Part shown: positions 45,305-57,241 of the stretch, piece after piece | How positions within the stretch are numbered: position 1 is the stretch's first letter | Layout: every line of letters begins with the position of its first letter | Assembly (NCBI GenBank): GCA_000729835.1 | Contig: JFHB01000127.1 | Span: forward strand, 1-64,000 | DNA from: Atkinsonella hypoxylon | Lineage: Eukaryota; Ascomycota; Sordariomycetes; Hypocreales; Clavicipitaceae | Direction: 5' to 3' | DNA: 64,000 bases | Notes under the pieces: model-generated | Seen by the model: the letters and a program-made list of their open reading frames with translations, nothing else | Databases searched by the model: none | What the model was told of the DNA's origin: nothing | Program-made: the position numbers and the translations under genes

Positions 45305-48300
45305 AGTGCTGCCTCTATAAAAAAGATTAGCTATTTTAGCTATTCTAAAAATTAAGTGTTAGTTATTAGAAGGTATATTAGATTAAACTAAATAACTTGT
45401 TAATCTAGCTGTTATAAAAGGCGCAGAAAGGTAGTTATTATTTTATTGCGTAAGTATATATTGTTATTGTTATAGTGCAATCTACAGTATAGGTTGCTAT
45501 ATTTATGTATTTTCTTATGTATTTATAATGCCTAAATTACACTTATAATCTAGTAACTATTAAATCTATATATTAAATTAATAGATTTCCTTAAACCTAA
45601 TAGAGCGTTAAAGCTTATTCTATATTCTATATATAAGTAAAGTTATATAAAATTATCCTAAATAATATTAAATTCTATAAATTAATTTTATATAATAAAG
45701 CTAATTTATTAAATCTATATAGTACATTCTTTATATAAGATTATTCTATATAGTGTTAAAAGCATTAAAAATTAATCTATATTAAAGTAAATTTTCTGTT
45801 AAATCTCTTTAGTGTATTTCTTTATATATATATAGCTTATTCTAATCCTTAAGCATTAGTAATAGCAGTAAATTATTAGTTAGTTATAGTAAGCTATTAG
45901 TTCTCTCTAGAAAGTAAAGCTAAAGGACGTTTCTAGCAGCTTTAAAGAGAGTTTTACCTAAAAGGTGCTAGTTTTACACTTAATAGGTATTTCTACTAGT
46001 TTACTTATAGCTAGCCTTTTAGTTAGTATTTTTACCTTAGTTAGTATTAGCTTTACTATAGAAGGTATCTTTTATAGAATTAATAAAGAGAAATATATTA
46101 AAGATAAGTTAATTAGAATAAACTAAGTACTTCTTCTATATTAAATAGTGCTAAATCTATTACTAAAGAGGCCTTATATAGCAATAGGCTAGTTAGCTAA
46201 GCGTTCTAAGAAGTCTATATAAATGCAGTTAATTTTATATTATAAGTATCTACTTTCTGCCTATAGTGTATTAATATTGCTAGCAACCTTTAGTAAGGTT
46301 TTATTTTTATTAATAACATTATTAATACCTTTATTAAATTAACTTATACTATTTAGTTAGTTATATATACTGTAGATAGCAGTCTATAATTTATTAAACT
46401 ACTTATTAGATAAACCTTCTTTAGCCTTTATTTTAACCTAGTTAATCTTTTTATTTAACTTATTAATTTTAGTAATATAGAGGTTAAGTTGCTTCTATAT
46501 AGCGTTACTACCTATAGAAGTATCCTTAAGGTAGGCTTTAATTATTTCTTTAGCGTTAAATTTATACTTCTTCTAAAGAAGACTATTACACTAGCTCTAG
46601 AACTACACCTTAGCTAATAGAATAAAGAGTAAGTCTATACAGCTAATACTAGCTAAGGCACCTATAATAGTGCTATTAATTCCGCTAAATTTATTAAAGA
46701 AGTAAATAGTAAGTAACACTACCTATAACAGTAAATTAGTAGATAAATCTATAGTAATAGTTTCTTTATCTCTTTTTACTATATTGCTACTATAGTATAT
46801 AGTAGCAGCTGCTTTTACCTATATCTTGCCTTTTCTAGCTACTTTAGCATTACTTATAGATGCCTTAGTATTTTTACCTTTATATTACTAGTTTTAGCGC
46901 TTTACTTTATAGTTATTATAAATTCTAAAGATATATATTACTATATTCTACTAAAGTAAGTAATATATATTATCTTTAGAGACCTTAATACTAGTTTTAT
47001 CTATTATACTGCCTTTAAGGGTAAATTTATAGGTATAAGCGTAAATAGTATTTTCTATATTCTATACCTTTTCTTTAGCTCTATTAGTATAGCAATACTA
47101 ACTATAGTTTTCTATAATAGGCTTTACATTAGTAATATTAATATTATCTTTAATTTCTATAGAAATAGTGCTAGAGATAAACTTATTAACTTTTAAAGTG
47201 CCTTTAGCACTTCTAGGCCTACTAAAAGTGCTATATAAGCAGTAGAAATTAAGTAATATAAGATAAGTTTTAATATTATTTAGCTCTATAGCTACTATAT
47301 TACCTTTATAGTTATATTTCTACGCTTTAAACTTAAAACCTTTACTTTTAGCGTTAAAACTATTATTATAATTAATATATATATTAGAAGTAATATATTC
47401 TTCTTTAGGTTTAAATAGTAGCAGTATTATAGCTTAAGTATAGTTACTATTATTATTTCTTTCTTAGAATAAGCTATTTAGGTTTACTAGAATTAATAAT
47501 TCTAAACTACTAAAAGAAAAGAATAATAGTAGTAGATTTTCTATAGAGAGAACAAAAGGGGCTAGAAGTAGCTCTATAGAGGCTAGTTAGTCTTATAGGC
47601 TATAGGAATTTACTCTATAGGTAGTTTATTACTCTTAGTGTAGTATTTTAGTATTTAACTGTTAAAAGTAGCTAAATAATAGCCTAAAGGGATAGAAAGA
47701 GCAGCAGCTATAATAGCATTAATAAATTTATAAAGACTTTATAATATATAAAAGTATAAAAAAAAGGTTATATAGTAAAAAGTATAAAAATTCGCAAAAG
47801 TAAAGGTAAATTTATAGAAAAAGTAGGTTAAAATAACAGTATATAGATTTATAGGTGTTTTCTTTCTAACCTTCTATAATTCTATAATATAGGTTAATTT
47901 TAATAGTTTTAATAATAATAAATAAGGAAATAAAGAAAAAGATACTAAGAGATTTAAATAATCTATTATATAATAAAGAAAATTAAGACTTATAAGGAAA
48001 AGAGTTAATAGTAAGCTTCTACTAGCTAATTTAGAGTTTTTTAGTAAGCTATATTACTCTTTTAACAATACTAATACTCTTCTTCTTAATTTATAGAGTG
48101 CTTCTATAGATATTTATTTATAATTTTAGAAGTATTAACTTTAAGTTTATCTTTAGAAATCTATTAGTTATCTTTAGTAAAAAACCCTTTCTATTATATA
48201 AGAAATTCTAAATGCAGCTTACTTAATCTACTGTAGAAACATTAGATTTAATAGGTATAAATTTACTTAATTTCCTAATAGTTCTTTATACTAAACCCTT

Positions 48301-50399
48301 CTATTGTAATTAGCAGTAGTAGTTACTTTTCTTAGTTAAAAGAGTCTTTACTTTATCTTAGCTTCTAAAGGTAAGCTACTAATACTACTAAGTATATATA
48401 TAAATCTAGTAGGAAATCTAGGTAAAATAACAATAGGCTTACTTTTATAAAAACCTTATATAGCTTTACCTATTAAGGAGACTATTTCTTTTTTAGCTTT
48501 TCTAGAAGTATATATCCTTAGTGTAATTATAGGTAAACTATATTCTTTACTTTAATGTTAATAGGCTTATATTAAGCGTTATATTTAATCTTACTTAAGG
48601 TATTTACTATACTAATAGCTGTTTCTACCTCTTGCTAATATAGCTTCTAAAGTATAGCTATATTGCTTACATTTGTTCTATTGCTAGGAACGTTATTTAA
48701 TTAGATTAAATTAACAATAGTAGCTAGTTAGAAGCTATATATAAGTTTATTAGAGGAAATCCCTATACTAGCTACTACTACATTATTAAGTTAGTGCTAT
48801 AGTGCTAGAAGTATTGCAGTTTATAGTATATCTAGATTTATAACTGTATAGTATTAAACAGTAATAATAACTATTTAATTCTTCTGTTTAGCTGTTCTAT
48901 CTATCTATAGGTAGTAAGCTATAGCTATAAGCAATTTACTTTTAATTTAAGTAAATATACTTCTCTAAATATTAGAAATAAACTTTAAATCTTAGTTACT
49001 TATAATCTACTTAAAAAGGCCTTAGTCTAATAAATATAGTATTTATAAGAGTAGTTCTACCTAAATTTCTACTATATATATTGTATGCTTAAGTATAAGG
49101 ATTATTTACTTACTAAATAGGCAATTTACTAAATATAGTAAGTTATAGAAGCTATATCTATCTTTTTGCTATAAAGTGTTTATTAAGCTAACTTTAGGTA
49201 TATTAATAATAAAATTAAGCAAAATTATATAGAAAGGAGTTAGAACTAACTCTAATAACCTTAATTTCTTTAGTAGCTTACTGCAGTTAATTGCGTTTTC
49301 TTTATAGATATAGTAGTAAGTAATATAGGCTTAAATCTACTTATATATCTACAGAAAGTAAACTGCCTATAATTTTACTGCTATTCTATAGGCACTAAAA
49401 TAGTTCTAATTATTATAGACTGTTTTAAGAATAGATTCTACAACCTTTATAGGTATATATAGTTAAAATAGGCCTTTTCTATTATAATAGTATAAAAGTC
49501 TATTGTTTTATAGAGTTTATCTATATAGTAGAATCCTTAGTCTTTATTATTAATTTTACTAATCCTACTTTTTATAAAAGTTCTTAATACTTTCTATAAT
49601 TCTACTAAGCTTTAGATTAAAACTATAGCCTTAAATAATTTCCTTTTTTAAACCTTTATCTAATACTACTATAGCGCTATATTCTTTAGTAAAAAATATA
49701 CTTATATTAAGCTTATTAAATTTACTATTATAAGCCTCCTTTTAGTATAAAACTATAACTAGCAACCTAAAGAGTATATTTAGCACTATATTTAGTACTT
49801 CTAGTATATAGAAAACTCTTAGGTTAAATTGCAATAAATAATTAGCTACTTTAGCTAATTTTAAGTTAGCCTTATCTAGATCTATTATAGTAAGTAAGGT
49901 ATATTTAATAATCCCTTTTGCTAGTAAGTAGTTTATAATAATATTAATAGTATAGCAGTTAGATTAAACTATTTTCTATAGCTTTTAGACACTCTATATA
50001 ATTATAGCTACCTCTACTTTAGTTAATCTATAGCGTTTCTTTAGGTTAAAAGTATATCTTAAGAGAAAAAGAATTAGTTAAAGCTAATTATTTTTAATAT
50101 CTTTATTAGGTATACTATAACTATTCTATTTACCTATAAGCTAGAAGATAAAGAGCCTAAATTCTTCCTTATAAGCGTTAACTTTAAAGAATAAATGCTT
50201 ACTAAAGTTATAGTGCTATAGAATAGTGTTTTTATTAAGGTATACCTTTACCTCTTAAAATACTTTCTTTTCCTTAGGTTTTAGTAAAAATATTGCTTTT
50301 TAAGCTTTCTTTTAGTGTATTAGTTTTAGTAGACTATTAGCTAAGCTTTTTTTATAAAGCTTTTATAGTAAAGTAGTCTTTTGTTCCTATAGTAAGTAA
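45305..50399 (-). other. Gypsy interior downstream of RT, heavily degraded
   Basis: In element order this should hold RNase H, integrase and any 3' extension. The sequence is so depleted in G and C that I could not assign motifs by eye. No open frames of note. Confidence 0.5.
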
Positions 50400-51100
50400 A
50401 TTTATATATTAAACTATAGAATACTTTTCTATAAAAAGCTAGCTATATTAATAAAGATCTCTAGATTTATAAGATCTATTAAAAACTTAAGTTTTTAAAA
50501 AGCTTTTAGCTTATTATTTATATTAATAATTCTATTACTATTAACAATAAAACCTAATAGCTAAATAGCTAAATAGCCTATAAACAACTTCTTTATAGCT
50601 ATTATTAACTTATTTTTCTTTAGAATTAATAAGACTATATTAAGGTATATAAGGTAGTCTTTAGTAGAGTTAGAGAATATAATAATGTTATTAATATAGA
50701 TTTATATAAAATACTAATACTTTTAAAATAATTAGTCTATATACTATTAAGTAAAAGCTAAAGCGTTCTTAAAGCCTATAAGCGCTATATTTAATGCTTT
50801 TAATCCTTATTTTAATATTACTACTATATAAGATTAATGCTTTTATCTTACAAAAAGCTAGTAGAAAAACCCTAATATATTAAAGAGTAAAAATATCTTC
50901 TTACTATATATATCTACTATAATGTTTAATTAATCTAGTAAAGGGTATATATTTAGTATTACTACACTATTAAGCAGCTTTATATTAACTATAACTTATC
51001 CTTTTCTTTTTATTAAGGTTTTAATCTACACTATAAAGGCTAAGTAGGCTATAGCTGCTAAGTTGTTTAAATATAATATCTTTCTACTTAAATATAGCTT
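50400..51100 (-). pseudogene. Gypsy reverse transcriptase relic
   Basis: On the minus strand a single frame shows the order of the RT fingers and palm: KLLNSVVILNIYPLLD, then FLLFNILGFFY, IALIGFKNALAFT and the catalytic box as IYINNIIIFSN (YINN at 50687-50698). A YxDD-type box with Asp-to-Asn changes is the expected outcome of G-to-A transition. It is followed by LIYLNIVLLILKKNKL and LLGFIVNSNRI, matching the usual HL..VL..L..KL and FLG..VS..G motifs. Many TAA/TAG stops interrupt it. Confidence 0.8.
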
Positions 51101-54100
51101 ATTATAAACCTTATTTAGTTTAGCTTTATCTTTAGCTCTTAGTAAGTAGATTTAGATAGGTTTTAGCTGCTTCTACTATCTATCTACTAGATCTACTTTT
51201 ATATACTAGTCTTTAAGTATAGAAATAATACCTCTATTACAATAAATATTATATTTATCTATTAAGTTAATAAGTTTAGCTGCAACATTTAGGTTTAAGT
51301 TTCCTACCTTAACCTTATATTTATTATAGATATATAGTACATCCTTAGAATAAAAGATTCTATATATAAAGATACTATTATTAACTTTCTTAGGGTTAAA
51401 TCTACTACTATTACCTTCTTTCTATATTTTATAATCTTTTATAAGTAATAAACTATTATTAAGTGCAATATTCTTAGAAAAATATATATATAAATTAAAT
51501 AGGTTTATAATTATATAGTTAGCCTTAAGCCCTTTATTATACTAAAAATAAGTAACCTTTTAATTTTTTTAGATTATAATAAATTTATCTAAATAGTTAT
51601 AGGCTACTATTTATTTCTAGTTAGTTATACTAAGCAATATATCTAGGATAAAGTTAGATTTTAAGTATATATAGTAGGCAGTAGCCTTTTTATTAGCTAG
51701 TACCTCTTTCTATTTAACTAGAATATACTTCTATAATTTTAGCGGAATTATTATAGCTTATACTGCTATTATATTCTAATGTAGAATCCTTAAAATTAGC
51801 TAAAAGATACCTATTTCTATAACTATATTATAAATAGACCTAATAGTAGCTCTAAAGCAGATAAAATTAATTTTAACACTATAATTATAGAGAAAGGTTA
51901 AACCTAAAAGGAGCTTTAGCCTTAAGTTACTTATTACGTTAGCTATAACTATAAAATAGCTAGTTATAGGTACACTATATATAGATCTAGAGATATAGAA
52001 GTTAAATATAGCTGTCTTAGAGATATAGAAGGATAATTACACTTTAGTAACTAGTTTTAGCTCTATTTTTGCCTATTTTATATTCTAACTAAACTAAGTT
52101 AACTATACTTTATTAACTAGCACTAAAGAGGTTTTAGTATTTAAATAGATCTAATATAATAGTTCTTTATTATAGAATTAAATAGAAATCTTTAGAAAGA
52201 AATTTAACTTTAGAATACTAAATTTAATAAGCTATAGCTTTATAACTACTTTAACTACTTACTCTATCTAAATTCTCTATAAATCCTTTTAGTCTACCTT
52301 TATTTAAACCTTTTTCTTTTACTTTTCTTTACTTTTAGTAAAATAGGTTTTAATAAAGTTAGATTTTAGGCTAATTAGTAGTTCCTTAGTATTAACTATT
52401 TCTTTTTCTTTTATTAGCTAATATTTATAGCTTTTAAGGTACTTTTTATAGTCTTTTTAGTTAGATTTATCTTTAAACGTTATTATATAGGTATATTCCT
52501 TATTATTCTATAGTAAGCTCTATTATTAAAAACGTTAAAGCTACTAAGGATACTATAGCTCTAGCTAATAATTTTAGCTAGCCTTTAAATTCTAGTTTTA
52601 CTAAAGCTAGAGTTACTACTTTCTTAGTAGCTAATTCCTTTAGTTTTATAGTAGGTATTAAGTATAATTATTTCTATAATTTTTATAGAATAAAGATTAG
52701 AACTAAAATTAACTATTACTTCTATTCTAGTTAGCTTAATTACCTTAAACTACTTTATTGTTTTTAGAGTTCTTACTATTAAATTTACTTTAAGTATAGT
52801 AAGTATTAATACCTTCCTTATAGTCTTTTAACTTTTATTATTTTTCTAAATCCTTAAGGTATTCTTATAGATCCTTAACCTTATTATTTACTATAGTAAT
52901 ATATATAGATCTTAGGTCTTTTACTATTAAAATTAAGTATAGCTATTATAATTCTAAGTATAGCTTATAATAAAGTCTTAAAAGAAGCTAAAGATTAATA
53001 GTTTTACTATTTATATAGATATATTAAAATACTCTAGAGGTAAATTCTCTAAATAATTTTTCTTTAATTATATTTTACTCTATAAACTTAGCTAAATCTA
53101 GCTATATTATTATATTCTAGATCTATATACTAAATTCTTTATAGATAGTAGTGTAAATAGAGTTTAAACTACTAAAAATAGCTGTTTTTTTATAGTAATC
53201 TAGATACTACTTATACTATATTAATATATTCCCTTTTAAGAGAGTTTAGAGCTTAATATAAATAGCTTCTTAGGTGTTAATTATACTATAGCTATAGTAG
53301 TCTTTAACAGCTTAGATCTATAGCTCTATATTATAGAAAATAGTGTACTTTCCTTTATATAAAATTAGCTTATAGATATTTCTATTGTTAAAGGGTTTAA
53401 AGTAACTAATATTAGTAATTTTCTATATAGAATCTATTTATTCCTTAAGGGTTTAGAACTATATATTGCTTTAGTTATTTTATTTCTAATATAGATTTAG
53501 CCTTTTATTTACTAGATTTAGCTAGAGATTATTGTTTTTAATATAGTATAGTGCTTATTAATTTATATACTAATATTTAAAGTTACTAAATACTTAATCT
53601 TAGTCTTTTTTAGTATCTTAGCTCTTCTTAGCTTTACTATTATAGTATTGCTTTAATAGATTCTTTAGAAATTATAGTAGCTTTTATTCTTTTAGAAAAG
53701 TACTAAAGTATTTAAAGTATCTCTATATTATATAGTTTCCTTTACTTAAGAGTTACTTTTAACCTTACTTTTAGTTTTAGTTATTTTTTAGAGGTAAGTA
53801 AGAATTAAAAGCTCTTTACTTATAATCCTTAAGCTAAAAGCCTTATTAGGTATAGTATTATTTATTATATTTATCCTAAGGCTTAAGTATAGTCTTTATC
53901 TTTTAAGTTAAGTATTATTACTTTACCTAAAGAGCAGCAATTTTATTGTTTAATTCTCTCTATAATCTACTAATTTTATTAATTAATTCTCCCTTAATTC
54001 TACTAATTTACCTACTAATTTCTATAGAAAAACCTATAAACTATTCTAGTAAGAGGTTCCCTTTTTTAAGTAGATCTACTGCTTTCTCTACTTTATACTT

Positions 54101-54768
54101 TAGCCTAAAGGTATAAAACCTTTAGTAAGCCTATAAAAGTAATAAGACTTTAGTTAGCTTTTTAATTAGTAAGTTCTTTTTAATAGTTTAAGGTATATTT
54201 AATAGATCTAGGTCCTTAGTAAGTAGTATAAATCTAGATCTTTATACTTACTTTCCTTTAATATCTTAGGTAAAACTAGCACTAACTTTATAAATAGTAT
54301 TTTCTAAGCTATTAGATCTAGATAATCTAGCTTTAGCTTTTTCTTTTAGCATTACTATTAGTAAATCTATAAGGAGTTTAGTAGATTTAGCCTTATTAAT
54401 AATTCTATTAACCTACCTCTATATCTACTGTACTATAGAAGCATTAATAGTATTTTAGTAAGAAGGTAGTTCTACTAGCTTAAGTTAGTTATATAATTTA
54501 AGCTGTTTATTAATAAATTTATAGTAAGTAAGATAAAGTAGTAGGCTTCTTTTTTTCTAAGGTATAAGATCTCTTTTTTAAATCTAGAAATCTAGATTTT
54601 AGCAGTAAAATTTATAGAATTAGTATATAGTTTTAAGTTCTTTATTAGTAAAAGGAATATAATTTCTTCTACTAAGCTCTTTCTAAAGTTACTCTATCTT
54701 AAACATTATAATTTTAGCTTTTTAAGCTTAAGGAGGGTTAGTAATAATTAAAAGCAATTACTACTACT
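51101..54768 (-). other. Gypsy interior upstream of RT, heavily degraded
   Basis: Expected position of gag and protease. Extreme AT content and frequent stops prevent motif recognition. Confidence 0.5.
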
Positions 54769-55011
54769 TATTACAGTAGAATTTAATGTAGGTTTATTAG
54801 AAGTAACAATAGGTTGTTAGATTTAATAGGTTATACAATAAATTATAAGAGAAGTTGTAAGAGCTTCAGTAAGGAGCATCTAGTAATAGTGTTCTAATAA
54901 ATAATAGTTAATTGTTCAATTTAACTACCTAAGTGTTGCTTCTAACTACTTATACATAATTGCGGTCACGTGCACTAGTGACCTGCAGGTCTGTATGATT
55001 ATCCCGTAACA
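54769..55011 (-). repeat. Right LTR of the gypsy element
   Basis: 243 bp. Its inner (left) half is converted to A/T, while the outer half keeps GC-rich words such as 'gcggtcacgtgcac' that are mutated in the other copy. Confidence 0.92.
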
Positions 55012-55016
55012 CTTCT
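55012..55016. repeat. Right target-site duplication of the gypsy element
   Basis: CTTCT directly after the gypsy LTR. Confidence 0.9.
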
Positions 55017-55593
55017 ACTGTTCAAAATTTTCAGGGCCTTTTAGCTTAGCAGCCTCTAGAATCGAGTGGACCTTCTTATTTAGCTCTTTTATAGTGCCTT
55101 CATTAAAAGCAGGCAGAAAAGTAGCACTATTAGAACTAGAAGGTTTAGGGGCTTCAAAAGAGACTTTAGAAGCTCTTTTAGAAGTAACAGGATCTGCTAC
55201 CTTAGAGGGAGACCCTATTAAGAGATTACCGATAGATGTAATTATAGTATCTAATTTACTTAGTAAATCAGCTATATTACCTTCATTTTGGCTTTGTTTT
55301 GCTTCACTATACCTAATAAATCTATTTAGGGTCTCTTATTGCTTATCTATTTAAGCTTTTAGATTAGCTTGAACATTATAGACTTGCACTACTCTTTCAG
55401 AAGCTAATCTAGCTTCTTTTAGAGCCTTCTTAGCTATATAATCTTCTTTATTAGAAGAGGAATCTACTAGCTGAGGGGGGGATCTAGCTGGACCAGGAAA
55501 GCTAGTAGCAGCAGCTGGATTAGCTAGTGTACTAGAACCACTACCCCGTTCAGGGCTTGTGCTCTTTCCCTTACCTGTTCCTTTTAGTGCCAT
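55012..55593 (-). pseudogene. 5' part of copia gag, split by the gypsy insertion
   Basis: ATG at 55593 begins MALKGTGKGKSTSPERGSGS, with a Ser/Pro/Gly-rich N-terminus and then a charged helix (IAKKALKEARLASERVVQ). TAA codons interrupt the frame at 55351-55353 and a few codons later; both fit Gln codons hit by C-to-T change. The frame continues (TIKELNKKVHSILEAAKL) to the target site at 55016. After removing the gypsy and one copy of CTTCT, the same frame resumes at 45056, confirming insertion into gag. Confidence 0.82.
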
Positions 55594-56535
55594 TTTAAGG
55601 GTTTTAATAGCTAATTTAACGCTCTTTATAGCTAATTATAGCTTAAATTACAGTGGAAAAGGTAGTAAATAACAGTAATAACCTCTACTAGATATCAATA
55701 GATTGCTCTATTATAGGCCTAGAAGTGCCCTATATCTTTAGAAATTATACTGAGATTTTTCTCCAATTTCTTTCGTAATAGGTATAATAGGCTCTAAAGG
55801 CTGCGTTGTATTGCAATCTATATACACATACAATTTGTATAGCAGACCAGATTGACAAGCGGTCGCAAGGGGCATAAAACATAGGTTCTAGCTATTTTTA
55901 GCCAAAAAATTCAGGAGATTCTTCTCCAATTAGGTTCTAATAAATCAGTGGAGACCTAGGCATAGCTAATTTAGAGATATCCAGCTAATTCCTACTTCAA
56001 AATCCCGACCAGTGGGATTACTACACAAATTAATTCTGCAACCGAAAACACAGGAATATCTAACAGCAACAAAAGCTATTAGGCGTGCACTACAAATTGT
56101 AGTATAGCCACTAACAGAGGTGCATAGGGTGCACAATATAACAACAATAATAAGCGATGCAGTGCAGCGCTAAGCTTATTTCTTGATGGAAATAATTGAT
56201 TAGGCAGTGCCTAATAAAACAATTTGCAGTGTAAATGTAATGTGTACAGATGTATATATTTTAATGTTACATAACAATAGAACCTAGCTATTAAGAATAG
56301 CTTCAAAAGTGTGTATGCATAGAGTGCATAGAACTAGTGCAGGAGGCACAGGGTGGGCAGAATAAAAACACTAGTATAGTAGCTAGCGATGTATGTGCGG
56401 CAGGTATTAATAGCTTCCAGCAAGCTACTAATAGCAGCGATAGCTGCTAGCGCAGGTCTTAATATAGCTTCTAGTGGGTAATACAGTACATAATAGTAGA
56501 TTTCAGCGGGCTAACAGCTTGTAGATAGGTCTTCC
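55594..56535 (-). other. Copia untranslated leader
   Basis: Region between the gag start and the primer site. It keeps more G and C than the surroundings and has no open frame. Nothing else was identified. Confidence 0.5.
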
Positions 56536-56547
56536 GGGCTTATAACC
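56536..56547 (-). other. Putative copia primer-binding site
   Basis: On the minus strand GGTTATAAGCCC lies 3 nt inside the 5' LTR. It is one base (A for G) from the complement of the initiator-tRNA-Met anticodon stem-loop, and copia-type elements are known to prime from a half-tRNA cut in that loop. The same 12 bases could instead pair with a tRNA-Ile(UAU) loop. Confidence 0.5.
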
Positions 56548-56550
56548 TAT

Positions 56551-57241
56551 TGAAAATAATAGGGATTATAGAACTAGATATCTAAGAGGGTAGTGGTCTC
56601 TTAGATTTAGCACCTGTAATTGCTCCTAGCAATTATTATGTAGTAGAAGCAGCAGCGGCCTAAATCAAGCTGTAGTGTATAGTACTAGATCACGTAGAGG
56701 CAATAGATAACTGTAATAGTGGTATCTTTATATTAAGAGCGCTGTAACAAACAGTAAGGGTAGGATCTTAAATCTTTCTAGTTCCTTATAGACCCTCCAA
56801 CTATATTGGCGGGCTATAGTTGCTAGAAGGGGCTTATAGGCTACTTTATAATTTCCGCAAAAAGATTTACTATATAAAAACAAAAAAATCGACTTACAGC
56901 TATATAAACGAGACGCCTATGTGTATAATTTAATAAATTCCACTAATAATAAGCAACCCTTATAAGCAACTCTATCTAACAATTATACTATTAGATAGCC
57001 CTAATTCTTAGCTTTTGAATAGTATACTTCTTGAATTTCTACTATTGCTAGTTGTAGAGAAAATCGCAGTTAAAGTTGACTATAGGTTAGGCAACTTTGC
57101 CTTAGTCAATTCTAGATGTTTTGCATCTAGTAACAGCGATATCTCTACCAAAAATCAACGTAACAAGACCTAATGAGGGTCACGTGATAGAGCAACTAGT
57201 AGGCATAAAAATAGGCTATACAGGGTAGCTTATTTTTAACA
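56551..57241 (-). repeat. Copia LTR, 5' LTR in element orientation
   Basis: 691-bp partner of 39491-40179, starting TG and ending CA on the plus strand. It keeps CACGTG and ATGAGGG where the other copy has TATATA and ATAAGGG. Confidence 0.9.

Larger units (their letters stand above)
45062..55011 (-). mobile_element. Ty3/gypsy-type LTR retrotransposon nested in copia gag
   Basis: A 9950-bp insertion bounded by 243-bp direct repeats, with terminal inverted bases TGTTACGG and CCGTAACA and a perfect 5-bp target duplication. A minus-strand reverse transcriptase relic identifies it as gypsy-like. Purine-rich AGAGGCAG lies next to the left LTR on the minus strand, supporting that orientation. Long AT-only tracts and the absence of open frames show heavy transition damage. 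At nearly 10 kb it is longer than the usual 6-8 kb gypsy element, so extra sequence or further nested fragments may be present. Confidence 0.88.
39491..57241 (-). mobile_element. Ty1/copia-type LTR retrotransposon, defective, with a nested element
   Basis: Two near-identical direct repeats (39491-40179 and 56551-57241) begin TG and end CA and flank minus-strand gag-protease-integrase-RT-RNase H relics in copia order. A purine-rich tract abuts the left LTR and a tRNA-like primer site lies beside the right LTR, both fitting minus-strand orientation. Without the inserted gypsy element the copia is about 7.8 kb. Stops are scattered TAA/TAG codons, as expected from C-to-T changes. The 5 bp outside the two LTRs (attat and acagt) do not match, so the target duplication is either lost or mutated. 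Confidence 0.9.

Noticed and set aside
55094..55354. 86-codon plus-strand frame
   Set aside because: Antisense to the copia gag relic, whose ATG and continuing frame are on the minus strand.
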